Shown here: positions 27,215 through 37,219 of the stretch, in pieces
Layout: every line of letters begins with the position of its first letter
Position numbering within the stretch: position 1 is the first letter of the stretch
NCBI GenBank assembly: GCA_000403495.2
Contig: KE159820.1
Span: forward strand, 161,123 to 225,122
Direction of reading: 5' to 3'
DNA length: 64,000 nucleotides
From: Lachnospiraceae bacterium 10-1
GTDB taxonomy: Bacteria; Bacillota; Clostridia; Lachnospirales; Lachnospiraceae
Notes under the pieces: generated by a model
Told to the model about the DNA's origin: nothing
Database searches by the model: none
Seen by the model: the letters and a program-made list of their open reading frames with translations, nothing else
Position numbers and translations under genes: made by a program

Positions 27215-28405
27215 ATGTCAAACAAAAAAGGACGCTTCGGAGTTCATGGCGGACAATACATTCCTGAAACTCTCATGAATGCAGTGATTGAACTGGAAGA
27301 AGCTTATAATCACTATAAAAATGATCCTGAATTTAATCAGGAGCTTACTGCTTTATTTAACGAATACGCAGGCCGCCCCAGCCGCCTTTACTATGCAGAA
27401 AAAATGACCAGAGATTTGGGTGGCGCAAAAATTTATCTAAAAAGAGAAGACCTGAATCACACCGGCTCTCATAAGATTAACAATGTATTAGGGCAGGCCC
27501 TTTTAGCCAAAAAAATGGGGAAAATCAGATTAATTGCGGAAACCGGCGCCGGACAGCATGGTGTTGCAACTGCCACCGCCGCTGCACTGCTTGGCATGGA
27601 ATGTGTTGTTTTTATGGGAGAAGAAGACACAAAAAGGCAGGCCCTTAACGTATACCGAATGCGGCTTTTAGGCTCTGAGGTTATTTCCGTCAGGACAGGA
27701 ACCGCCACCTTAAAGGATGCTGTTTCCGAAGCAATGCGGGAATGGACCAGCCGGATTGATGACACCCACTACTGCCTTGGCTCTGTTATGGGGCCTCATC
27801 CCTTTCCTACTATTGTGAGAGATTTTCAGGCTGTTATCTCCCGGGAAATCAAACAGCAGCTTATGGAAAAAGAAGGACGTCTGCCTGATGTGGTGATGGC
27901 GTGTGTAGGCGGTGGCAGCAATGCTATGGGTACTTTCTATCATTTTATCAATGATAAAAATGTAAAGCTGATTGGGTGCGAAGCTGCCGGGCGGGGAACT
28001 GACACCTTTGAGACAGCAGCAACCATTGCTACCGGACGTCCTGGAATTTTTCATGGAATGAAGTCCTACTTTTGTCAGGATGAATATGGGCAGATTGCTC
28101 CGGTTTATTCTATTTCCGCTGGTCTTGATTACCCCGGTATCGGACCGGAACATGCTTATCTTCATGACACAGGCCGGGCCCAATATGTTCCTGTCACAGA
28201 TGAAGAAGCGGTAAATGCCTTTGAATACCTTTCACGCACAGAAGGCATTATTCCTGCTATCGAAAGTGCACACGCAGTGGCACATGCCATGAAGATTGCC
28301 CCCACATATGAAAAAGATAAAATTATCGTCATTACCATTTCCGGGCGGGGTGATAAAGACTGTGCTTCCATTGCACGTTACAGAGGGGAGGATATTAATG
28401 AGTAA
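27215..28405 (+). CDS. trpB: Tryptophan synthase beta chain
   Basis: 396 residues. PLP enzyme that joins indole and serine to tryptophan. PLP Lys in [10 protein letters not shown], phosphate loop CVGGGSNA, and the usual N-terminus [16 protein letters not shown] are seen; this is the standard TrpB1 type. ATG 27215 follows CGAGGAAAAATT, a modest site close to a possible RNA structure. The last eight bases overlap trpA. Confidence 0.97.
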   Translation: MSNKKGRFGVHGGQYIPETLMNAVIELEEAYNHYKNDPEFNQELTALFNEYAGRPSRLYYAEKMTRDLGGAKIYLKREDLNHTGSHKINNVLGQALLAKKMGKIRLIAETGAGQHGVATATAAALLGMECVVFMGEEDTKRQALNVYRMRLLGSEVISVRTGTATLKDAVSEAMREWTSRIDDTHYCLGSVMGPHPFPTIVRDFQAVISREIKQQLMEKEGRLPDVVMACVGGGSNAMGTFYHFINDKNVKLIGCEAAGRGTDTFETAATIATGRPGIFHGMKSYFCQDEYGQIAPVYSISAGLDYPGIGPEHAYLHDTGRAQYVPVTDEEAVNAFEYLSRTEGIIPAIESAHAVAHAMKIAPTYEKDKIIVITISGRGDKDCASIARYRGEDINE

Positions 28406-29180
28406 TATTAAAAACGCTTTTGCAAATGACAAAGCATTTATTCCATTTATTACCTGTGGTGATCCCGATCTTGACACCACAAAAGAAATTATACGCGCTA
28501 TGGCGGCAAATGGTGCCGACTTAATAGAACTTGGCATTCCATTCTCCGATCCAACCGCCGAAGGACTTGTCATCCAGGACGCAAATCTGCGCGCATTAAA
28601 GGGGGGCGTAACTACAGATAAAATTTTTGAAATGGTAAGAGAATTGCGCCAGGATTCCTGCCGTCCGTTAACTTTGCCAATGGTGTTTATGACTTATGCT
28701 AATGTAGTATTTTCCTATGGTGCAGAGAAATTTATCAGCACCTGCAAAGAAATTGGGATAGACGGACTGATTCTTCCGGATCTTCCCTTTGAGGAAAAAG
28801 ACGAATTTGATGAAGTCTGCCAACGATATGACATTGATCTTATTTCCTTAATTGCGCCTACTTCTGAAAACAGAATTGCTATGATCGCCAGTAAAGCCAA
28901 GGGCTTTATTTACATTGTATCCAGCCTCGGCGTCACCGGCGTAAGAAATGAAATTCATACGGATATTGCTTCTTTAGTAAAACTGGTTCGGGAAAATTCT
29001 TCCGTGCCCTGCGCAGTAGGCTTCGGCATCTCCACTCCTGAGCAGGCCGCTAAAATGGCAGGAATCTCTGATGGCGCAATCGTTGGCTCCGCAATTGTCA
29101 AACTGGTGGCGCAGTATGGAAAAGATGCTGCTGGACCGGTTGGAGAATATGTGAAAAAGATGAAAGATGCGGTGTGGTAA
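28398..29180 (+). CDS. trpA: Tryptophan synthase alpha chain
   Basis: 260 residues. Splits indole-glycerol phosphate to indole, which is channelled to TrpB. Catalytic Glu in [11 protein letters not shown] and Asp in the same segment, LPDLPFEE and [10 protein letters not shown] are present. ATG 28398 is inside the end of trpB (overlap 8 bases) and uses the AGGGGAGG within trpB. Last gene of the operon; no clear terminator was found in the 164 bases that follow. Confidence 0.96.
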   Translation: MSNIKNAFANDKAFIPFITCGDPDLDTTKEIIRAMAANGADLIELGIPFSDPTAEGLVIQDANLRALKGGVTTDKIFEMVRELRQDSCRPLTLPMVFMTYANVVFSYGAEKFISTCKEIGIDGLILPDLPFEEKDEFDEVCQRYDIDLISLIAPTSENRIAMIASKAKGFIYIVSSLGVTGVRNEIHTDIASLVKLVRENSSVPCAVGFGISTPEQAAKMAGISDGAIVGSAIVKLVAQYGKDAAGPVGEYVKKMKDAVW

Positions 29181-29344
29181 CAGACCATATATTGTTCATA
29201 CATTGTCTATTTACAATCTATTGCTTTTAATTGTTTACATGAAATCCTCCTTTGTTTTGAGACTGAATTACAACGCTCTTTTTCTCTGTAACGAAGGAGG
29301 CATTTTACGACTTTTTCTACGCTTTGACGAAAGTAGCATATAGC

Positions 29345-30811
29345 TTACCTATGCACAATCCATCTGCCTTTTTTCGTTGATCCAATATGTTCAATCATTC
29401 CAGCTTTTTTCATTTTATTAATATGATATCTTACTCCGCCTATAGACATCTTTAAAATTTCGGCAACTTCATTTATAACAATTTCCGGCTTCTCTTCCAT
29501 TATATTAATAATCTTGTTACTGATTTCTTTGTTAGTTTCTTTGTTAGTTTCTTTGTTAGTTTCTTTGTTAGTTTCTTTGTTAGTTTCTTTGTTAGTTTCT
29601 TTGTTAGTTTCCTCAGGTCCAACCTGCAACTTCGCCACATTATCCATAGGTATCACTATTTCAAAAATATTATCCTCAATAAAAGTTGGCGTTCCACCTG
29701 AATATAATTTAGTGTACTTATTGGTGTTTCGCATTCCGGAACCTAATTCATCCGCATATCCAATTTCCCTGAACACTTTTGATATTGGCGGGTTCTTGGG
29801 GAATGGCTCAAATTTATTTAACTGCAACTCCCCATGACCATGCGGTAAATTGCTGTTCTTTGTATATATCTTATCTTTTTCTATAACAAACTGTGCAGTA
29901 TAAGCATTAGAATAATCTCTATGAGCCAGAATATTCGATATAATCTCCCTTAAAATCTTATCCCTTGCGCTAACACTCTGGTCCCCATCTAATACAAATG
30001 AATCATTTAAATGCTTCTTACCAAATTCCATAAGCATTCTATAACTATCAATCAGATTAGTAATGACTACTTCCCTGTCATCATAGCGGTCTATATTTTT
30101 CACACGATAAATAGCATCTGTTTTATATTGCGGCAATACTGACATGATTGTACTATCTTTACCAAACAGCAGAATTGCTGCTAAAGTTATTCCCTCGCGC
30201 CCAGTATCCGGATCTGACAAAATCAATCCTGAACTTCTTAAAATTTCCTCTTCACTCATATCAGCCCATGCATGGTTATCAACTCTGGAAGCTGCCATCT
30301 TCTTAGCTTTACGAACAAGCTCAAAATCCAAAAACTCTAATCCCAAATTGGGGTAAACCTTATTTACAAAAAATGTACTTTGCTTTCTGGCATACATTTT
30401 ATACACTAATTCCGCATTGTTAGTAATATCTATATCTCCCTCATGTGTTCTATCCCATATCCGGCCATTTAATCGCCTTAACTGGGTTCCCTCTGGAATT
30501 CTTATATAAATAATCTTCTTTCCATCTATCTCATAAACTTCAGGTATTAAATACATTGGTGGATTTATCTTGTTAGAATTGTTGATAGCTGTTGTAAAAT
30601 CTTTCAGCATCTTATCTATTTTTTTCGGATTTACACCACATATTTCTTTTGTCTCATCCATTACTCCTAAAAACAAGTGCCCACCATTTCTGTTATTAAA
30701 AGAACAGACAGACTCATAAATATCTTTATTTAATCCATTTTCTGACTTTTTAAATTCGACATCTATTTTCTCACCGGTACTGATTAATTTTTTCAGTTCT
30801 TTTATTGTCAT
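29345..30811 (-). CDS. AlbA_2-domain ATP-binding protein with repeat linker and winged helix
   Basis: 488 residues. N-terminal AlbA_2 (Schlafen-type) domain with VEFKKS and CSFNNRNGGHLFLGV; middle ATPase-like region with REIISNILAHRDYS and ELGSGMRN as in the RecG-like/HATPase_c_4 proteins; then a linker of seven ETNK tetrapeptides encoded by a 12-bp DNA repeat; then a C-terminal winged helix (residues about 425-488). Proteins of this build are usually called transcriptional regulators, and some are linked to defence. AGGAGG precedes ATG. It is a monocistronic-looking gene in an accessory block between trp and GH3; function unknown. Confidence 0.8.
   Translation of the reverse strand: MTIKELKKLISTGEKIDVEFKKSENGLNKDIYESVCSFNNRNGGHLFLGVMDETKEICGVNPKKIDKMLKDFTTAINNSNKINPPMYLIPEVYEIDGKKIIYIRIPEGTQLRRLNGRIWDRTHEGDIDITNNAELVYKMYARKQSTFFVNKVYPNLGLEFLDFELVRKAKKMAASRVDNHAWADMSEEEILRSSGLILSDPDTGREGITLAAILLFGKDSTIMSVLPQYKTDAIYRVKNIDRYDDREVVITNLIDSYRMLMEFGKKHLNDSFVLDGDQSVSARDKILREIISNILAHRDYSNAYTAQFVIEKDKIYTKNSNLPHGHGELQLNKFEPFPKNPPISKVFREIGYADELGSGMRNTNKYTKLYSGGTPTFIEDNIFEIVIPMDNVAKLQVGPEETNKETNKETNKETNKETNKETNKETNKEISNKIINIMEEKPEIVINEVAEILKMSIGGVRYHINKMKKAGMIEHIGSTKKGRWIVHR
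29524..29607 (-). repeat. Seven tandem copies of a 12-bp repeat in the AlbA_2 gene
   Basis: TTTCTTTGTTAG is repeated exactly seven times without a mismatch and encodes ETNK units. As 12 is a multiple of three, copy-number change by slippage would lengthen or shorten the interdomain linker without frameshift. Confidence 0.97.
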
Positions 30812-30853
30812 GCAGGCACCTCCTAAATTATAAAACTTCTTTCATATTTTAGT

Positions 30854-31885
30854 TTAATTATTAATACTAATTCCATAATCAGCTAAATAATTTTCTATAT
30901 CTTTTACTCCATTTTTCTTCCAAAAGCTCACGCTACTCTTATACGTTCCTTGCCAATTTCCATTGTATGCTACCTTAAAATATCTATCACAATCTTTAAT
31001 AATCATTAAATCTCTAAGCACCCCGATATAAGTAACTTTCTGTTCCTTAAAAACATTTTCATGTTCTCTTAAATCATTCTCTATATCCTGGATTATTTTA
31101 TAGCCAAATCTAATTACCTCTTCAACTACTTCTTCAGAAATTATTACTCCATTTCTTAAAGGTTTAATATTTGTTGCACCTTCAAATCTTTTTAACATAT
31201 ATTGTTCCAGTGATTTTGAGTTTATACTCAAATTAAAATCACCTTTTGATAATGCTTTTTCCGTTTTCTTTGCATATTCGTCAATATCCTTGGACAATTT
31301 ATCGAATTCGTAATCCATTAATTCTAAAGCACCTGCCACCAGATAAAATCTTCTCTTTATTCCATTTGGTAACACCCCTGTAAATTTGTAATTTCTGTCA
31401 TGTTCAATTTCTGCCCACGCATGTTGAAGCAGTGTTCTTACCTGCACTTCACATTTTAAATTCTCATATTCTTTATATTCAGCTAACTCCAGGCGCTTTT
31501 TGCTTAATTGCAATACATAATGAACAGATAAATACCCTACTTTATCTGTTGCCAGCATATCAGCTTTATTACCAGAATTGCCTTTATCAATAAGAAATTC
31601 ATCCTGTAATATATTGCATATGTCTGAAACATCTTGATTTGTATATGCAATAATCCTGATGCCCGATATATCCATTATTTCCTCAATTGGATTGTTATAT
31701 TTTTCATTTCTGCACTTGTTTAAATAACTTTCCTTTTCTTTTACCCTATGGCTTACGCTTTGATAAGGTATCTTTTGCGCCTTTAAAACTTTAATTATAA
31801 TCCCTTCAATCTCTTCTGAAAATCGTTCATATAATGTTTTATTCTTATCATACCACTGTTCTGCTTCTTTTATCTTTTGTTCCAT
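30854..31885 (-). CDS. RelA/SpoT-domain (p)ppGpp synthetase-like protein
   Basis: 343 residues. The RelA/SpoT synthetase fold is shown by EIMDISGIRIIAY, VGYLSVHYVL and CEVQVRTLLQHAWAEIEHD, in the expected order (residues about 60-190). There is no HD hydrolase domain and no TGS/ACT regulatory part, so it is a stand-alone synthetase. It is longer than common small alarmone synthetases because of a C-terminal region of about 150 residues I do not recognise. Such enzymes transfer pyrophosphate from ATP to GTP/GDP, or in toxic types to other targets. AAAGGAAG precedes ATG. Neighbours on both sides are accessory genes. Confidence 0.8.
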   Translation of the reverse strand: MEQKIKEAEQWYDKNKTLYERFSEEIEGIIIKVLKAQKIPYQSVSHRVKEKESYLNKCRNEKYNNPIEEIMDISGIRIIAYTNQDVSDICNILQDEFLIDKGNSGNKADMLATDKVGYLSVHYVLQLSKKRLELAEYKEYENLKCEVQVRTLLQHAWAEIEHDRNYKFTGVLPNGIKRRFYLVAGALELMDYEFDKLSKDIDEYAKKTEKALSKGDFNLSINSKSLEQYMLKRFEGATNIKPLRNGVIISEEVVEEVIRFGYKIIQDIENDLREHENVFKEQKVTYIGVLRDLMIIKDCDRYFKVAYNGNWQGTYKSSVSFWKKNGVKDIENYLADYGISINN

Positions 31886-31944
31886 ACTTTACTTCCTTTC
31901 ACTTCCAGCCTATAACGTAAAAACATATTACCTTATATTTTTTA

Positions 31945-33204
31945 TTATATATACCAAACCGGCATCTGCAATACATTTTCCCGAAGCAGCCCTACATCCG
32001 GGCAATTACACACCACCGCTCCCATACCTCTTTCTTTTCCCGGTATTTGATCTAACACCGTAAAAGCAGATGTCATAATTGCTTTGACTTCTGAATTTTT
32101 CTTGATCTCCACCGGATATAAAACTCCATTTTCTTCAATAATTAAATCAATTTCTGCCTCTAATTCTATTGTTTCTCCGCCTTCTTTCATTTTTTTCTTA
32201 TCGCGTCCCCGGTAATATGATACAAAATGTCGATAGTCCAGTCCTTCATTAGAAAAAGATTTCAAAATTTCAGATACCACAAATGTTTCAAACACAGCTC
32301 CGCTCATTGCACCATATGCCAAAGTTTCTGCTGTCAGCCATCTTGTAAGATAACATACCAGACCAGTATCTCTAAAATACAGTTTTGGAGATTTAATTGC
32401 CCTTTTCAAAACATTGGAAGTGTATGGTTCTAATAAATAAATAATCCCTGATGCTTCCAAAATCGATATCCAGTTCTTTACCGTTCCTATATCTTTTCCT
32501 ATCTCTAATGCTATACTGGAATAATTTAATATTTCTCCGGTTCTTGCGGCAACTGCAATCATCAGCTGCCGAAAAGCATTTAAATCCTGCACTGCTGCTA
32601 ATTCTCTAACGTCTCTTTCAATATAGGTTTTCACATAGTCTGCATAAAATCCACTCCATTCTTTATCCTGATCCTGAAGTTCAGGGTATCCTCCTCTGTG
32701 AATTATCTCCCAGATATTTTCCGGCTTTTTAACAGATTTTCTTCGCTCTGACGCGTATTCCATAGTTGGAAGAAAATGTTTATTAAAGGCATCCCCCATA
32801 CATTCACGCAAAGATAACACCGAAAGTTCAAGAATTCCAATTCTTCCGGATAAAGATTCCGAAATGTTCTGCATCAAATGAAAGGGCTGTGAACCGGACA
32901 GGCAAAACAATCCTTTCTCTTCACTTTCATCACATTTCATTTTAATATAACGAAATAATTCCTTTGCTCTTTGTACCTCGTCAATTGTTACGGGTGGAGG
33001 ATTCAGGGTTAAAAACATATTTCCAGCTTCTCTTGCCTGCTGTTCCATAAAAGGATCATCCAGAGATATATATTTTCTATCTGCAAATACTTTTTTAAAC
33101 AAAGTTGATTTACCAACCTGACGCGCACCGGTTAATAATATAGCTTTATATGTCTTTTCATATTTTTGCAGCCGGCTTTCCAAGGCTCTTGTTATATAAT
33201 GCAT
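31945..33204 (-). CDS. AAA ATPase with DUF4143 domain
   Basis: 419 residues. Walker A GARQVGKST near residue 25 and TIDEVQRA as Walker B; an AAA_14 domain followed by a DUF4143 domain with a PD-(D/E)XK-like segment near the C-terminus (EAEIDLIIEENGVLYPVEIK). These proteins are very common in anaerobes and their role is not known; a nuclease-linked or toxin-like role has been suggested by the fold. AGGAG precedes ATG, and a 49-base near-perfect palindrome lies directly upstream. Confidence 0.85.
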   Translation of the reverse strand: MHYITRALESRLQKYEKTYKAILLTGARQVGKSTLFKKVFADRKYISLDDPFMEQQAREAGNMFLTLNPPPVTIDEVQRAKELFRYIKMKCDESEEKGLFCLSGSQPFHLMQNISESLSGRIGILELSVLSLRECMGDAFNKHFLPTMEYASERRKSVKKPENIWEIIHRGGYPELQDQDKEWSGFYADYVKTYIERDVRELAAVQDLNAFRQLMIAVAARTGEILNYSSIALEIGKDIGTVKNWISILEASGIIYLLEPYTSNVLKRAIKSPKLYFRDTGLVCYLTRWLTAETLAYGAMSGAVFETFVVSEILKSFSNEGLDYRHFVSYYRGRDKKKMKEGGETIELEAEIDLIIEENGVLYPVEIKKNSEVKAIMTSAFTVLDQIPGKERGMGAVVCNCPDVGLLRENVLQMPVWYI

Positions 33205-33220
33205 ATATCTCTCCTACTAC

Positions 33221-33269
33221 TAAGATTATGGCAGATTTAGAATCATATTCTAAATCTGCCATAATCTTA
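33221..33269 (-). repeat. 23-bp perfect inverted repeat with 3-base loop
   Basis: Arms 33221-33243 and 33247-33269 are perfectly complementary around CAT. It lies between the end of the GH3 gene and the ribosome binding site of the DUF4143 gene. There is no T-run on either side, so a classical terminator is not supported; it could be an operator, an RNA hairpin in the 5' UTR, or a remnant of a miniature transposable element. Confidence 0.85.
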
Positions 33270-33358
33270 TCATAAAGTATAAAACTTTTCAATTTTTATC
33301 CACTGAATTTTTCGCAGTAAATAATTTCGCATATTATGCACACTTTTTCAGTGTAAAT

Positions 33359-35872
33359 TTATTCATCCACATATCTGTCCGACTGCCAGACTATATTCAC
33401 CAGTCTTGCAACGGAACGTTTTAGCTCCCTGATATCCAGACTTCCATTTGCCAGTTCCTGCCGGATATTCTCATGATCTTTGGCACATCCCGGCATAACA
33501 ATATCATTTCCTGCCCGCATACAGCCTGCCGCAGTACATCCATCTCCCTGCATGGTCGTTGTCCAATCCGTCATAACCAGTCCTTTATAGTTCCACTCAT
33601 TTCTAAGAATTTTCGTACACAGATCATAATGATTGGCTGCATGTATGCCATTCACCAGATTATAGCTTGTCATAACAGACATGGGATTGGATTCCTTAAT
33701 GGCGATTTCAAATCCTTTCAAATAAATTTCCCGCAGGGTTCTTTCACCAAGCACGCTGTCCGAGCCCATCCGATTGTCTTCCTGGCTGTTGCACGCAAAA
33801 TGCTTAATCGTTGTTCCATATCCCTTTTTTGACTGGACGCCTTTGGTTATTGCTGCTGCCATGCATCCGCTGACTACCGGATCTTCTGAATAATACTCAA
33901 AATTTCTTCCACACAAAGGATTTCTATGAATATTCATTCCCGGAGCCAGCCACAATGTTACATTAAATTCCTCCATTTCCTCCGCAACAGCAGCACCACA
34001 TTTCTCAAGCAAACTAACATCCCAGCTTTGTGCCAGTAAAGTGCCCACTGGAAATGCCGTACAGAACTGATAATAAGTATCTCCCTCGCTTTTAATACTT
34101 TCCCTGCACAAAAAACCATCTTCCATTGCCATGCCGTGGGGATTTGGCAGGATTTCCCCATCCTTTACCTGATAAGTTTTATTTAAACGAAGCCCTGCAG
34201 GCCCGTCAGCCAATACAATTGGTGCAATTCCCTGCAGACTTGCACAGTCGCTTGTTTCCGCTGCTGAACCGGGAACATTAATTCCCGCAGATCCTATTAC
34301 CGCACCCTGACCTTTTCCAATATTACCTGTTGCAAGCATAATTAACTGTTCCTGCGTTAAGGTATCAACAAATTTCCTTACCTTTTCTGGCATATCTTCA
34401 TAAGCTGGTGAATAGCTGTATTCTTCACATACCATATCTCCCAAATTTATATGAAGAGAAGGTTTTTGTGCCATTTGTCCCAGCCATGCTTCCCTTTTAC
34501 GATTTGAATTGTCTACATTACCATCCAGTACTATAATTTCTTCTTTAGGAATGCATACATGTTCTGTTTTTGCTGTTATAAGATCTTCCGTCACACAAAT
34601 TGATGCAGAAAAGGTGGAAGATGAGAGACTATTGCCAACAAATATCCCATAAGTGCCTTTTTCTATCATCCACTCTCCCTTTTCTTCATGAAAACTGGAA
34701 AGCAATGATGCGGGAAAATCAATTTCCATGTTTTCTGCCTCCCCGGGAGCAAGCAGACCTGTTTTGTTAAAGCCTACAAGCTTTTTATATTCCTTATGAA
34801 TTTTTTCCTGTGGTGGACAGATATATACCTGTACAACTTCTTTGCCGCTATATTGATTCCCTGTATTGGAAACTCTGGCCTTTACAACAATTTTCGCATT
34901 TTCCGTTCCAAAATTATTCTGTGAAATGCAAATATCGCTTATATCAAATGTTGTGTAGGATAATCCATAGCCAAAATCATATCGTACCGGAACATCGTAA
35001 GTATCAAAATACCGGTATCCCACATAAATTCCTTCCTTATATTCTTCATGATCCACATCTCCATCATTATGGGAAAAAGTTTTCGAGCTGGGATAGTCTT
35101 CATAATTCACCGCCCAGGTATCTGTCATTTTTCCGGAAGGCGTAACTGTCCCACTGATCACATCTGCAACAGCATTCCCTCCCTCCATACCCGGCTGCTG
35201 AACATACAAAATGGCTTCTATCTCCTGATACTTATCAGCAAAATTAAGATCCATAATTCCGCCAATATTCAGCGCCAATAAAACATGAGGATAAAGCCTG
35301 CATATTTCTGCTAAAATAGCTTCCTCTTTTTCAGTAATGAAATAATCTCCTTCCTGATAAAGGCGGTCTTTTCCTTCTCCGGCATTTCGACTTAATACAA
35401 AAATTGCCGTATCTGTTTTGGTCTGGTCCGGCATCTCTCCGGCAGGAATCTGAAAGGGAGTTGAGGAATATGCTTTAAAAAAACTAAGCCGCTCTCCTTC
35501 AGGATATGTATCCTCCTTATCCCATATCTCCTGCCGCCACTTTAACCGTGCTTTATCATATTCCTGCTCATAATCATGAATCCATTTTTCTGTTGTAATT
35601 GTATATCCTGCGTTTACCAGTCCCTGATAAATGCTGACACACTCCCGTGAATTAACATCTCCGGAGCCCATGCCTCCTTTAATTGTAACTACTGCACCGG
35701 CGCCATATAGGGCAATACGCCTGCTCTTTTCTATGGGCAGTAAGTTATTTTCATTTTTTAAAAGTACCATTCCCTCCGCTGCAGCTTTTCGCGCTGTTTT
35801 TCTATTCTCAATTTCATATGTCCTGACTTCGGGACTCTTTGTTCCTGTTAAATTACGTTTCCTGATTTCCAA
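33359..35872 (-). CDS. GH3 beta-glucosidase with permuted domain order
   Basis: About 837 residues. The (alpha/beta)6 sandwich domain that normally comes second is first here (ARKAAAEGMVLLKNENNLLPI), followed by a fibronectin-III-like domain, and the TIM-barrel domain comes last, with the nucleophile Asp in VMTDW near residue 769. This reversed order is known from Ruminococcus albus and Butyrivibrio beta-glucosidases. No signal peptide: cytoplasmic hydrolysis of beta-glucosides. TTG 35872 is chosen because GGAGG lies eight bases before it. The start overlaps the stop of the MFS gene, so it was the second gene of a transporter-hydrolase operon. Confidence 0.88.
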   Translation of the reverse strand: MEIRKRNLTGTKSPEVRTYEIENRKTARKAAAEGMVLLKNENNLLPIEKSRRIALYGAGAVVTIKGGMGSGDVNSRECVSIYQGLVNAGYTITTEKWIHDYEQEYDKARLKWRQEIWDKEDTYPEGERLSFFKAYSSTPFQIPAGEMPDQTKTDTAIFVLSRNAGEGKDRLYQEGDYFITEKEEAILAEICRLYPHVLLALNIGGIMDLNFADKYQEIEAILYVQQPGMEGGNAVADVISGTVTPSGKMTDTWAVNYEDYPSSKTFSHNDGDVDHEEYKEGIYVGYRYFDTYDVPVRYDFGYGLSYTTFDISDICISQNNFGTENAKIVVKARVSNTGNQYSGKEVVQVYICPPQEKIHKEYKKLVGFNKTGLLAPGEAENMEIDFPASLLSSFHEEKGEWMIEKGTYGIFVGNSLSSSTFSASICVTEDLITAKTEHVCIPKEEIIVLDGNVDNSNRKREAWLGQMAQKPSLHINLGDMVCEEYSYSPAYEDMPEKVRKFVDTLTQEQLIMLATGNIGKGQGAVIGSAGINVPGSAAETSDCASLQGIAPIVLADGPAGLRLNKTYQVKDGEILPNPHGMAMEDGFLCRESIKSEGDTYYQFCTAFPVGTLLAQSWDVSLLEKCGAAVAEEMEEFNVTLWLAPGMNIHRNPLCGRNFEYYSEDPVVSGCMAAAITKGVQSKKGYGTTIKHFACNSQEDNRMGSDSVLGERTLREIYLKGFEIAIKESNPMSVMTSYNLVNGIHAANHYDLCTKILRNEWNYKGLVMTDWTTTMQGDGCTAAGCMRAGNDIVMPGCAKDHENIRQELANGSLDIRELKRSVARLVNIVWQSDRYVDE

Positions 35873-36300
35873 CCTTAACACCTCCGCTTTCTTTTTTTAT
35901 AAATAAATGCAACAGTCCAACACTTGCCGCCGCAAGAAAAAAACCTCCGGTAAAAATCATCCGATAGGATCCAAGCCATGTATACAACAATCCGATTACG
36001 CTTACCCACACAGCGCTTGCCATAGATAAAATCGTACTGTATTTTGAATAAACCACATCAAAAGTCTCGCCCCTGTACACCACACTCGTTATCTGTGGAA
36101 TAACAATTGGAATCATACTTGCACTGGCGCCAAGAAAGAACGCTCCAATATACAAAAATAATTCTGCTGTGGGCAGTAAAAGAAAAATAAACCCTGTCAT
36201 AATAATCATCAATACTACCTCTGCTGACCTCTGTTCCCCCATGCGGTCACTAAATATGCTGAGTAAAAATTTCGACAGAATATTACCCGCCATACTAATG
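35853..36300 (-). pseudogene. MFS transporter, C-terminal fragment
   Basis: About 148 residues with four to five membrane segments, matching the last part of a major facilitator (GPH or oligosaccharide symporter-like) protein. The reading frame is open up to the IS21 end at 36301, so the N-terminal two thirds are missing; they are not found beyond the other end of the IS. It overlaps the GH3 start by 20 bases. The loss of its promoter and start probably also alters GH3 expression. Confidence 0.85.
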
Positions 36301-36347
36301 TGAATATTCTAACGCTTCGGAGCCACCGTTTTATCGCTTGAGAGCCA
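36301..36347. repeat. IS21 left terminal inverted repeat
   Basis: Starts TGAATATTCTAACGC and is the exact reverse complement of 38909-38955 over 47 bases. Related AGCCACC blocks occur at about 36321, 36342 and 36366. Confidence 0.95.
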
Positions 36348-36451
36348 CCTCGGATTTTAACACTTTAGAGCCACCACAAACACAAGATATAGTAATGGAG
36401 CCATGAGCATGAGCTCACAGCTCCAACTTTTTTTACAGGTCTTACAAGTGT

Positions 36452-37219
36452 CTATTTCTCAATCTCGGCCTTAAGATTAGCAAGCTTTTTGGAATCGTAT
36501 ATCTTCCTGAGATTCGTTTCGCTGCCCGGAATCTCATATGCGTTATGAACAATCCTGTCCATTATGGAATCAGCCTGTGTTCCGCCTCCCAGCCTGTCAT
36601 GCCATTCTGCCACAGGAAATTGTCCGACAAAGATGGTAGAATTGCTTCCGCTTCTCTGCTCAAACAATTCATAGAGCATCTTTGCATCCCTCTCGTTAAG
36701 CTTGTAGTTCAGCCACTCGTCGATTATGAGGATGTTGTAGTTACCCAATCTCTTCCTGTACCGGGTCAACTCTTTAAGGTCATCCCTCCTGTCCTCAAAA
36801 TTGCGCATTAAATCAGGCATTCGGATGTAGAAAACCCTGTAAGTTTTTTTGCATGCCTCAATTCCCAACGCACATGAAAGATAGGTTTTGCCAGCACCGG
36901 TCGGACCTGTGATTATAAGGTTTGTTGACGTAGCCACAAATCCCATTGCGGCAAGATTGATTATCGTGTTCTTCTTGACTTGTCCTGCGTCAAAATCCAG
37001 AGACTCAATGCTTGCCATTGGATACTTGAATGAGGCGGCCTTTATCAGCCTGTTAATAAGCTTGTTTTCTCTTTCGCAAATCAATTCCTCAAGCAGTTGT
37101 TCCAATCTTGCATCAAAGCTCAAATCTGCCAATGCGGTATCGCCTTCCTGGTTTTCCACCAGTCTGGCCAAATCACCCAGCTCGTGTTTTGTAAGGTTTT
37201 TCTTTAACTCGAATTTCAT
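36452..37219 (-). CDS. istB: IS21 transposition helper ATPase
   Basis: 255 residues, AAA+ ATPase of the IstB/DnaC family that assembles on DNA and directs IstA to target sites. Walker A GPTGAGKT near residue 105 and Walker B ILIIDEW are intact, followed by sensor-type arginine segments. The start overlaps the istA stop by four bases (ATGA) and AGGAGG lies upstream. Normal length. Confidence 0.95.
   Translation of the reverse strand: MKFELKKNLTKHELGDLARLVENQEGDTALADLSFDARLEQLLEELICERENKLINRLIKAASFKYPMASIESLDFDAGQVKKNTIINLAAMGFVATSTNLIITGPTGAGKTYLSCALGIEACKKTYRVFYIRMPDLMRNFEDRRDDLKELTRYRKRLGNYNILIIDEWLNYKLNERDAKMLYELFEQRSGSNSTIFVGQFPVAEWHDRLGGGTQADSIMDRIVHNAYEIPGSETNLRKIYDSKKLANLKAEIEK

Noticed and set aside
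29524-29607. CRISPR-like array
   Set aside because: The 12-bp units are in direct tandem with no spacers and lie in frame inside a gene.
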